This document shows, in pieces, positions 57,648 to 64,000 of a stretch of DNA of 64,000 nucleotides. How positions within the stretch are numbered: position 1 is the first letter of the stretch; every line of letters starts with the position of its first letter. This DNA comes from Oryzobacter telluris (lineage in GTDB: Bacteria; Actinomycetota; Actinomycetes; Actinomycetales; Dermatophilaceae). The DNA is taken from positions 1,426,001 through 1,490,000 of the forward strand of contig NZ_CP170723.1 in assembly GCF_043099285.1 (NCBI RefSeq), written 5' to 3'. A program made the position numbers and the translations under genes. The notes beneath the pieces are model-generated. The model saw only the letters and a list, made by a program, of their open reading frames with translations. It did no database searches and was not told where the DNA came from.

Positions 57648-58701
57648 GGACAAGGTCGAGACCGCCGCCGTCAACGAGCTCCTCGACCCGGTGATCGGCT
57701 CGTGGGACGAGGGCATCGCGCGGATCCGCAACGGGGCCCGGTGGATCCTCGTCGTCATCGGCGCGGGTGCCGCGTTCATCTTCGGCACGGGGACACTCGG
57801 CAAGCGGCCCGAGCTGTCGTGGTCGGCCAACACCGGTCAGCTCGTGGTGGCGCTCGCGTGCGCCCTCGTCGCCGTGCTGCTCCTGGGCCTCGTCGTGCGG
57901 GAGGTGGCCCGGGTCTTCACCCCCGAGGTCGTGGCCCTCGAGGATCTCGAGGCGACCGCCGAGTTCGCGGGCCGCGAGCTCGACTACTTCGGACCGCGGG
58001 CGCTGCCGGGCGTCCCGGCAGCCACCCACCTGCGCTTCGCGGAGCGGGCCGTCGTCGACCTCGAGCACGCACTCTCCAGACCCCCCTTCCTCGGTACGGA
58101 GGACGATCCGGACCCGGACGGCCTCCGTGCCGGGGTCGAGGCGGCGCTGCGGGAGGCACGCCAACGGCTCGTCGAGTACCAAGCCGGCGCAGCGGCGCTG
58201 CTCGGCCTGGCCCGCTACCGCCGCATCGAGACCAAGCGCAGCGTGCGAGCCATCACCTGGTGGGCGGCCGGGGGTGCGCTCGCCCTGGGGATCGTCTACC
58301 AGCTGGTGCTCTCGACCCCGGCGGCGGAGGACACGGACGCGGCGGCGGGCGGGGGCGCGGCATCGCCCGGCTCTGGACTGGTTGCCCTGGTCCTCGACGA
58401 CAAGGCCGCAGGAGCCCCCGAGGTCTGGAAGGCGGTGGGACTCAAGGATTGCGCGCCCACGCGGCCCGTCGAGGGGGTCACCGGCACGGTGGCGCTCGTC
58501 GAGCTGGTGTCCGGGTCGGGAACGGCCGAGTCGCCGTGGACCATCCGCACGCTGCCCGAGACCTCGGGGGCGACCTGTCGGCGCATCGAGGTCGTCCTGC
58601 CACACGGGGTCGCCACGACGGTGACGCCCGTGCCGGTCGAGGTCACGGTGACGGTCCCGACGCCCACGGTGACGTGGCGCATCGGGGGCGGCGGCTCCTA
58701 G
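57637..58701 (+). CDS. Membrane protein with helical and exported domains, function unknown
   Basis: This 354-residue protein has two helices near residues 33-52 and 66-88, a cytoplasmic helical region (about 95-205), a third helix near 206-226 (WWAAGGALALGIVYQLVLS) and an exported C-terminal domain of about 125 residues with two Cys and a Val/Thr/Pro-rich tail (VPVEVTVTVPTPTVTW). No family recognised. The GTG start is within the end of the preceding gene; the two are coupled. Topology suggests an exported domain that could sense or bind envelope components. Confidence 0.75.
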   Translation: MADEDKVETAAVNELLDPVIGSWDEGIARIRNGARWILVVIGAGAAFIFGTGTLGKRPELSWSANTGQLVVALACALVAVLLLGLVVREVARVFTPEVVALEDLEATAEFAGRELDYFGPRALPGVPAATHLRFAERAVVDLEHALSRPPFLGTEDDPDPDGLRAGVEAALREARQRLVEYQAGAAALLGLARYRRIETKRSVRAITWWAAGGALALGIVYQLVLSTPAAEDTDAAAGGGAASPGSGLVALVLDDKAAGAPEVWKAVGLKDCAPTRPVEGVTGTVALVELVSGSGTAESPWTIRTLPETSGATCRRIEVVLPHGVATTVTPVPVEVTVTVPTPTVTWRIGGGGS

Positions 58702-58740
58702 GTGCGAGCGGTGGCGGACCGGGCACGGCGCGGGCTCACG

Positions 58741-58746
58741 TAGGCT
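58741..58746 (+). promoter_or_regulatory. -10 element giving a leaderless prfB
   Basis: TAGGCT lies 8 bases before the GTG at 58755 and no ribosome-binding site is present. Confidence 0.45.
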
Positions 58747-58754
58747 TGACCCTC

Positions 58755-59876
58755 GTGGCCACCGACTTCTCCCAGGAGATCAAGGACCTCCGCACGACCA
58801 TGTCGTCCGTGCGTGAGGTGACCGACCTCGCCAAGCTCGAGGCGACCATCGCCGACTTCGAGAAGCAGGCGTCCGACCCCAACCTCTGGGACGACCAGGA
58901 GAAGGCGCAGGTCGTCACCTCCGGGCTGTCCCGGGCCAAGGCCGAGCACGACCGCGTCACCGGCATGGACGCGAAGATCGACGACCTCGAGGCCCTGGTC
59001 GAGATGGGCCAGGAGGAGAACGACGCCGAGACCCTCCAGGAGGCCGAGAAGGAGCTCGTCGCCGTGCGCAAGGCCGTCGGTGAGCTCGAGGTCCGCACCC
59101 TGCTCTCCGGCGAGTACGACGAGCGCGCCGCCGTGGTGACGATCCGCGCGGGCGCCGGCGGCGTCGACGCCGCCGACTTCGCCGAGATGCTCATGCGCAT
59201 GTACCTGCGCTGGGCCGAGCGCCACGGCTACCCCGTCAAGGTCCTCGACACCTCCTACGCCGAGGAGGCGGGCCTGAAGTCGGCCACCTTCGAGGTCGAC
59301 GTGCCCTACGCCTACGGCAACCTCAGCGTCGAGGGCGGCACCCACCGCCTCGTGCGGATCAGCCCGTTCGACAACCAGGGCCGCCGCCAGACCAGCTTCG
59401 CCGCCGTGGAGGTCGTGCCGCTCATCGAGCAGACCGACACCATCGAGATCCCCGAGAACGACCTGAAGATCGACGTCTTCCGCTCCAGCGGCCCCGGCGG
59501 CCAGTCGGTGAACACCACCGACTCCGCCGTGCGCATGACCCACCTGCCCACCGGCACCGTGGTGTCGATGCAGAACGAGAAGAGCCAGATCCAGAACCGC
59601 GCCGCGGCCCTGCGCGTCATGCAGTCGCGCCTGCTCCTGCTCAAGAAGGCCGAGGAGGCCGCCGAGCGCAAGGAGCTCGCCGGCGACGTCAAGGCCAGCT
59701 GGGGCGAGCAGATGCGCTCGTACGTCCTGCACCCGTACCAGATGGTCAAGGACCTGCGCACCGAGCACGAGGTCGGCAACACCTCGGGCGTGTTCGACGG
59801 CGACATCGACGCCTTCATGGAGGCCGGCATCCGGTGGCGCATCGCGCAGGACAAGGCCGCCGCCGCGGGGGAGTGA
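58755..59876 (+). CDS. prfB: Peptide chain release factor 2
   Basis: This 373-residue class I release factor recognises UGA and UAA stop codons. The anticodon-like SPF tripeptide is in VRISPFDNQG and the catalytic GGQ at residues 248-250 (SGPGGQSVNTTDSAVR). The gene has no in-frame UGA or slippery CTT-TGA near codon 25, so the programmed +1 frameshift of E. coli prfB is absent, as usual in actinobacteria. The GTG start follows a -10 box closely. The TY-Chap-like gene starts 3 bases after the stop. Confidence 0.97.
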   Translation: MATDFSQEIKDLRTTMSSVREVTDLAKLEATIADFEKQASDPNLWDDQEKAQVVTSGLSRAKAEHDRVTGMDAKIDDLEALVEMGQEENDAETLQEAEKELVAVRKAVGELEVRTLLSGEYDERAAVVTIRAGAGGVDAADFAEMLMRMYLRWAERHGYPVKVLDTSYAEEAGLKSATFEVDVPYAYGNLSVEGGTHRLVRISPFDNQGRRQTSFAAVEVVPLIEQTDTIEIPENDLKIDVFRSSGPGGQSVNTTDSAVRMTHLPTGTVVSMQNEKSQIQNRAAALRVMQSRLLLLKKAEEAAERKELAGDVKASWGEQMRSYVLHPYQMVKDLRTEHEVGNTSGVFDGDIDAFMEAGIRWRIAQDKAAAAGE

Positions 59877-59879
59877 CCG

Positions 59880-60389
59880 GTGTCCGCTGACCCCGCGCCC
59901 GACCACGCGAGCGCCGACTGGGCGAGCTGGTCGCGCGACCTCGAGCAGGCCCTCCTCGGCCTCGGGGACGGCGAGTCCCTCACCGTCACCGCGCCCGGGT
60001 CCGCCTCGCGCCCGAGCCTGCTGAGGAAGGCGCGGCTGCGCGGGTTCGTGCCCGCCAAGCACGAGCAGGTCGCCCCCTGGGTGCGGCTGACCCGCCGCGA
60101 GGAGCACCTGCGCGGGTTCTGCATCGGGTCGCAGGCCTCCGGTGGGCGCTTCCCCCTGTCGGACGCGGAGCGCGCCGCCCTGACCGACCTCGGCTGGCAC
60201 GAGCCGCACCAGTTCGAGGGCGAGCACCTCGTGCGCTGGTGGCCCGACGACGTCCCGAACGGCCCCTTCCTCCCCGATGACGACCTTCGCCGCGCCGTGG
60301 CGATGGTGGTCGCGACCTTCCGCGGCGTCCTCGCCCCGCCGACCGAGGACCACCCCGCTCCGGCGCTCCCCACCGTCACCAGCGACTGA
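59880..60389 (+). CDS. TY-Chap-like (T3SS chaperone-fold) protein
   Basis: This 169-residue protein resembles the N-terminal TY-Chap domain of actinobacteria, a fold akin to type III secretion chaperones and YbjN. Features are WASWSRDLEQALLGLGDGESLTV, a beta-rich middle (PWVRLTRREEHLRGFCIGS) and a C-terminal W-rich segment (HLVRWWPDDV). GTG 59880 is 3 bases after the prfB stop, so they are co-transcribed. A chaperone role is inferred only. Confidence 0.75.
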   Translation: MSADPAPDHASADWASWSRDLEQALLGLGDGESLTVTAPGSASRPSLLRKARLRGFVPAKHEQVAPWVRLTRREEHLRGFCIGSQASGGRFPLSDAERAALTDLGWHEPHQFEGEHLVRWWPDDVPNGPFLPDDDLRRAVAMVVATFRGVLAPPTEDHPAPALPTVTSD

Positions 60390-60399
60390 CGGCCGCGGG

Positions 60400-60429
60400 G
60401 ACCACTGCGGACCGGCGTCCGGTGTGGTC
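60400..60429 (+). terminator. Possible terminator after the prfB operon
   Basis: GACCAC (60400-60405) pairs with GTGGTC (60424-60429); within it ACCGG (60411-60415) pairs with CCGGT (60419-60423), with a 5-base bulge on the left. It follows the stop of the second gene. Confidence 0.45.
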
Positions 60430-60474
60430 GACGCACATTGATGCAGGTGGGAGGCCCGCACGAGGCTGACCCGC

Positions 60475-61871
60475 ATGTCGATGACGATGGCGCAGCGCCG
60501 CGCCGCCCGAGCCCTGACGTCCCTCGCCCTCACCGGGGCCGTCGTGGCGGGAACGCTGGCCACGGCCGCACCCGCCACGGCCGACAAGCCGGGCGCCGGC
60601 CACTGCGCCCGCATCGACAAGGTCAGGGTCACGGGTGCCGAGCACGTGGAGGTCGCCTGCCTCGACGACCTCACGACGACCGGCACGGCGAAGAGCGGGC
60701 ACACCAACCCGGCCGACTGGAACGGCCTCCACGCCCCCGCAGCCGGACGCCGAGCGGTGTCCCCGGCATCCAGGTCGACGGCTACTTCCCGGACGCCTCG
60801 ACCTCGAACACCAACCACGGCTGGAACCACGACAGCCAGTTCGTCATGCGGATCCCCGACGCGTGGAACGGCGAGGTCGTCATCAGCGGGGCGCCCGGCG
60901 TGCGGGCGCAGTACGCCAACGACCTCGTCATCGGCGACTGGGTGCTGGCCCAGGGCTACGCCTTCGCGTCCACCGACAAGGGCAACGTCGGCGCGAGCTT
61001 CTGGGACGACGGCTCGACGCCCGGCGGCTCGATCCGCGAGTGGCACCGCCGCGTCACCGAGCTCGCCGTCGCCACGAAGGACACGGTGACCCGCGTGCGC
61101 GCCGAGCGGCCGCACCGCACCTACATGGCCGGCATCTCCAACGGTGGCTACCTCACCCGGTGGCAGCTCGAGAACCGTCCCGACCTCTACGACGGCGGCC
61201 TCGACTGGGAGGGCACCCTCTTCCGCGCCGACGGCCCCAACCTCCTCACCTCCCTCCCCACGGCGCTCAAGGAGTACCCGAGGTACGCCGCGACGGGCGA
61301 CCAGCAGGCCCACGACGCGATGATCGCGGCCGGCTTCGCGACCGGGTCGGAGTTTCTCTGGCCCTTCCACCACCAGGTCTACTGGGACGCCACCCAGCGC
61401 TGGTACCGCGAGGAGCTCGACCCGGGCTACGACGGCGACCTGAAGGCCGGCATCCCGTTCTGCGCCAGCGGCACCCCCACCTGCGACGCCGACTACGACT
61501 ACGCCTCCCGCCCGCAGTCGGTGAAGGACGCGGTGCGCTCCGTCGAGCTGACCGGTCGCATCGGCAAGCCCCTGGTCACCATCCACGGCGACCTCGACAC
61601 CCTCCTGCCGATCGGCACCGACTCCGACGTGTACGACCGGCTCGTCGACGGCGCCGGCTCGGGCGACCTGCACCGCTACTACCGGGTCGAGGGCGGCACC
61701 CACACCGACGGCCTCTACGCCGCCTTCCCCGACCGGCTGCGTCCGCTGCTGCCCTGCGCCCGCACCGGCTTCGACCTCCTGACCGCCTGGGTGGAGGACG
61801 GCACGCCGCCGCGTGCCGACCGCACCGTCCCGCGTCCGGAGGGCGACGTGCTCGACACCTGCGCGCTCTGA
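60475..61871 (+). pseudogene. Frameshifted secreted alpha/beta hydrolase (PHB-oligomer/tannase-like)
   Basis: The N-terminal frame (60475 to about 60738) encodes a signal peptide (APATA cleavage near residue 37) and DKPGAGHCARIDKVRV. The remainder, in the next frame to 61871, encodes an exported alpha/beta hydrolase with nucleophile motif GISNGG, HGDLDTLLPIG (acid residue) and EGGTHTDGLY (likely catalytic His). The two join if one C is added to the run of five C at 60734-60738, giving GLHAPRSRTPSGVPGIQVDG. The gene is therefore broken by a one-base deletion or the assembly has an error there. The likely substrate (hydroxyalkanoate or ester polymers) is inferred from fold only. Confidence 0.72.
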
Positions 61872-61886
61872 CCGAACGGCCCGCAG

Positions 61887-61909
61887 GGGTCGGCCGAGCG
61901 GACCGACCC
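61887..61909 (+). terminator. Terminator after the hydrolase gene
   Basis: A perfect 7-bp stem (61887-61893 with 61903-61909) with a 9-base loop lies 15 bases after the stop. Confidence 0.5.
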
Positions 61910-61965
61910 GCTCCCGAGACCCGCCGAAGGTCCGTGACCTGACCACCTCGGGCAGGTCGGCGACC

Positions 61966-61971
61966 TATCCT
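61966..61971 (+). promoter_or_regulatory. -10 element of ftsEX
   Basis: TATCCT lies 76 bases before the ftsE ATG; the -35 region is weak. It probably starts the ftsE-ftsX transcript. Confidence 0.4.
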
Positions 61972-62046
61972 CGACGCGAAGGCGATCCCCGTCGGGGTGT
62001 CGCCGCACCCCTGCCGCCGACCACCCGTGAGGGCCCCCAGACGCCC

Positions 62047-62742
62047 ATGATCCGCTTCGAGAACGTCACCAAGGTCTACCCCCGGGCGACCCGTCCTGCC
62101 GTCGACGGCGTCAGCGTCTCGATCGAGCGCGGCGAGTTCATGTTCGTCGTCGGTCCGTCGGGGTCGGGCAAGTCCACGATGCTGCGCCTCGCCCTGCGCG
62201 AGGAGGCGGCCAGCGAGGGCACCGTCCTCGTCGCCGGTCACGACCTCGGGAAGATGCCGATGCGCCAGGTACCGCGGCTGCGGCGCGAGATGGGCGCGGT
62301 GTTCCAGGACTTCCGCCTGCTGCCGAACAAGACGGTCCACGAGAACGTCGCCTACGCCCTGCAGGTCATCGGCAAGCCGGGGCACATGATCCGCCAGCTC
62401 GTCCCCGAGACCCTGGAGATGGTCGGCCTCGGCGGCAAGGAGAAGCGCTTCCCGCACCAGCTCTCCGGTGGTGAGCAGCAGCGCGTCGCCATCGCCCGCG
62501 CCGTGGTCAACCGCCCCCAGATCCTCCTGTGCGACGAGCCCACGGGAAACCTCGACCGCGCCATCAGCCTCGACATCGTGCGCCTGCTCGAGCGGATCAA
62601 CCGCACCGGCACCACGATCGTCATGGCCACGCACGACCACGACATCGTCAACGACCTGCGCCGCCGCGTCCTGCAGCTGGAGGACGGCAAGGTCGTCCGC
62701 GACCAGGAGGACGCCACCTACCACCACGCCACGGAGGCCTGA
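62047..62742 (+). CDS. ftsE: Cell division ATP-binding protein FtsE
   Basis: This 231-residue ABC ATPase partners with FtsX; FtsEX couples ATP hydrolysis in the cytoplasm to activation of peptidoglycan hydrolases outside. Motifs: Walker A GPSGSGKST (K42), Q-loop FQDFRLL, signature LSGGEQQRVAIA, Walker B ILLCDEPTGNLD and the H-loop ATHDHDIV. The ATG at 62047 follows GAGGG only weakly. ftsX starts 3 bases after its stop. Confidence 0.97.
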   Translation: MIRFENVTKVYPRATRPAVDGVSVSIERGEFMFVVGPSGSGKSTMLRLALREEAASEGTVLVAGHDLGKMPMRQVPRLRREMGAVFQDFRLLPNKTVHENVAYALQVIGKPGHMIRQLVPETLEMVGLGGKEKRFPHQLSGGEQQRVAIARAVVNRPQILLCDEPTGNLDRAISLDIVRLLERINRTGTTIVMATHDHDIVNDLRRRVLQLEDGKVVRDQEDATYHHATEA

Positions 62743-62745
62743 CCC

Positions 62746-63651
62746 GTGCAGCCCCGCTTCCTGTTCTCCGAGGTCGGCTCCGGCCTGCGTCGCAACATCT
62801 CGATGGCCCTGTCGGTCGTCCTGGTGACGATGGTCTCGATGTTCCTGCTCGGCCTGGGCCTGCTCGCCCAGCGCCAGGCCGACACGATGAAGGGCTACTG
62901 GTACGACCGCATCCAGGTCTCGATCTACCTGTGCACGGCCAACTCCCGCCAGCCCAACTGCGAGGACACCGCTGCCACCAACGAGCAGCGCGACGCCATC
63001 CAGCGCCAGCTCGAGGCCCTGCCCGAGGTCAAGCAGGTCTTCTACGAGTCCGAGCAGGACGCCTTCGACCGCTTCCGCGAGCAGTTCCGCAACAGCCCGA
63101 TCAGCGGCAACGTCCAGCTCGGCGACATCCCGCAGAGCCTGCGCGTCCAGCTCGACGACCCCACGAAGTTCCAGGTCGTCACCGACCAGTTCGAGGGAGC
63201 GCCCGGTGTCGCGGCGGTGCAGGACCAGGAGAAGGTCCTGTCGAAGTTCTTCGCGATCATCAACTACATCACCATCTTCGCGGTGATCCTCGCCGGCCTG
63301 ATGGCGGCCTGTGCCGCACTGCTGATGGCGACGACGATCCGCCAGGCGGCCTTCATCAGGCGCCGCGAGATCGGCATCATGCGGCTCGTCGGGGCCTCGA
63401 ACTGGACCATCAGGATGCCGTTCATCGCCGAGATGGTCATCGTCTCGGCCGCGGGGGTCGGGCTGGCCGTCGGGCTGCTCGTCGCCCTCACCCAGTACGT
63501 CTTCAACGAGGGCTTCATCAAGCTCGCGCTCAGCCAGGCGTTCATCGGCACCTCCGACGTCTGGGTCATCGCGCCCTGGATGTTCGCCGGCGTGCTCTCG
63601 ATCGCGGTGATGACCAGCCTGGTCACGCTGCGCCGCTACCTGCGGGTCTGA
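62746..63651 (+). CDS. ftsX: Cell division protein FtsX, permease-like
   Basis: This 301-residue membrane protein has an N-terminal helix (about 22-46), an extracellular domain of about 120 residues with two Cys (YLCTANSRQPNCED), and three C-terminal helices (about 175-200, 225-250 and 268-290), the FtsX topology. It is encoded 3 bases after ftsE. FtsX recruits and activates an extracytoplasmic hydrolase; the coiled-coil gene just downstream is a candidate. GTG start. Confidence 0.96.
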   Translation: MQPRFLFSEVGSGLRRNISMALSVVLVTMVSMFLLGLGLLAQRQADTMKGYWYDRIQVSIYLCTANSRQPNCEDTAATNEQRDAIQRQLEALPEVKQVFYESEQDAFDRFREQFRNSPISGNVQLGDIPQSLRVQLDDPTKFQVVTDQFEGAPGVAAVQDQEKVLSKFFAIINYITIFAVILAGLMAACAALLMATTIRQAAFIRRREIGIMRLVGASNWTIRMPFIAEMVIVSAAGVGLAVGLLVALTQYVFNEGFIKLALSQAFIGTSDVWVIAPWMFAGVLSIAVMTSLVTLRRYLRV

Positions 63652-63726
63652 TGCCGTGGGCGCGCGGGTGGAGCGACCGTTCGGCGCGCGAGGGACACCG
63701 ATTTCGCCCGTCGAGTACCCGAACTC

Positions 63727-63743
63727 GTGTGAAACGTGTTACC
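63727..63743 (+). promoter_or_regulatory. Candidate MtrA-type direct repeat upstream of the envelope gene
   Basis: GTGTGAAACGTGTTACC contains two imperfect GTGAAAC/GTGTTAC half-sites in tandem, 11 bases before the start at 63754. MtrA and related regulators bind tandem GTnAC-type repeats upstream of cell-wall hydrolase genes in actinobacteria. The match is suggestive only. Confidence 0.3.
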
Positions 63744-63753
63744 AATGGTGATC

Positions 63754-64000
63754 ATGGGACGACCTGACCGTGCACCCCTGCGCGCCTCTCGCCGGGCGAT
63801 CGCCCTCGGGACCTCGCTGCTGTGCGCCGCTGCCCTGGCGACCACCTCGGCGCAGGCCGTCTCCACCGGGTCCGACCCGGGCAAGGAGAAGCGCAAGGTC
63901 GACGCCCAGGTCGACCAGCTCAAGGACAAGCTCGACGACACCAGCTCGGACCTCGCCGACGCCTACGCGGCCCTGCAGCGCACGAAGAAGCAGCTGCCCG
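63754..64000 (+). CDS. Start of a secreted coiled-coil envelope protein (EnvC/M23-like), cut by the window edge
   Basis: The first 82 codons are present and the gene runs off the window. It starts with a signal peptide (basic MGRPDRAPLRASRR, then hydrophobic, cleavage near ATTSAQA-VS) and continues into a charged coiled coil (KRKVDAQVDQLKDKLDDTSS, DLADAYAALQRTKKQLP). Secreted coiled-coil plus M23 metallopeptidase proteins encoded after ftsEX are the EnvC-like or RipC-like activator/hydrolase partners of FtsX; the catalytic part would lie outside this window. Start could also be ATG 63745 or GTG 63748. Confidence 0.7.
   Translation, partial: MGRPDRAPLRASRRAIALGTSLLCAAALATTSAQAVSTGSDPGKEKRKVDAQVDQLKDKLDDTSSDLADAYAALQRTKKQLP

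Noticed and set aside
58755..58860. Programmed frameshift in prfB
   Set aside because: The frame is continuous from GTG 58755 and has no in-frame TGA near codon 25.

Overview
This is a gene-dense, very GC-rich stretch of an actinobacterial chromosome. The block mtrA-mtrB-lpqB-comF-hpf-secA with a nearby Rv3235-like gene, the WhiB1-type regulator, PdtaS-type kinase, large NAD-glutamate dehydrogenase, WS/DGAT acyltransferase and ftsE-ftsX are typical of Actinomycetota. The gene set resembles Intrasporangiaceae and related Micrococcales; that placement is inference. No rRNA, tRNA, insertion sequence, prophage or CRISPR array was seen. Many genes lack a Shine-Dalgarno sequence and have a TANNNT-like -10 box 6-8 nt before the start codon, so leaderless transcripts look common. 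This pattern was used to choose several starts.

Layout. 0-3 kb: the end of a Tad pilus operon, including a VWA domain fused to a TadB-like membrane protein. 3-5.3 kb: a NarL-type response regulator and its kinase. 5.4-13.3 kb: mtrAB-lpqB, comF, hpf, an orphan NarL-type regulator and a YcaQ-like protein. 13.4-15 kb: TadE/TadG-like pseudopilins. 15-22.2 kb: a double GNAT enzyme, secA, a lipoprotein, an Rv3235-like protein, a LysM protein and a conserved hypothetical. 22.2-24.6 kb: a small HTH regulator divergent from a SAF protein (CpaB-like) and a TadZ/CpaE-like protein. 24.6-28.2 kb: WS/DGAT, DUF6912 and pruA. 28.2-29.6 kb: DUF2505 and two small helical proteins resembling WXG100/type VII substrates. 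29.8-39.3 kb: M20 deacylase, PLP decarboxylase, NAD-GDH, PdtaS and WhiB1. 39.8-45.6 kb: a membrane protein, a large FHA-FtsK/SpoIIIE (EccC/EssC-like) ATPase and an acyltransferase. 45.7-50.3 kb: a compact seven-gene Tad operon. 50.4-52.2 kb: a B12-type radical SAM enzyme with a 71-residue partner. 52.5-55.6 kb: DUF2510 and a gluconate module (GntR, gluconokinase, GntP). 55.7-58.7 kb: a GAF-LuxR regulator, a small secreted protein and two unknown proteins. 58.8-64 kb: prfB, a TY-Chap-like protein, a frameshifted secreted hydrolase, ftsE, ftsX and the start of a coiled-coil envelope protein.

How parts work together. Tad machinery occurs in four places, so pilus functions appear spread over several transcription units. 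PruA and NAD-GDH form a route from proline to glutamate to 2-oxoglutarate. MtrAB-LpqB, SecA, LysM, FtsEX and the downstream envelope protein concern the cell envelope and division. The most interesting regulatory signal is a motif matching the actinobacterial DnaA box (core TCCACAG). It lies upstream of comF, between the HTH gene and the SAF-tadZ pair, upstream of the WXG-like pair, between the FHA-FtsK and acyltransferase genes, and upstream of the tadA cluster. In two cases it sits at the same distance and orientation from a predicted -10 box.
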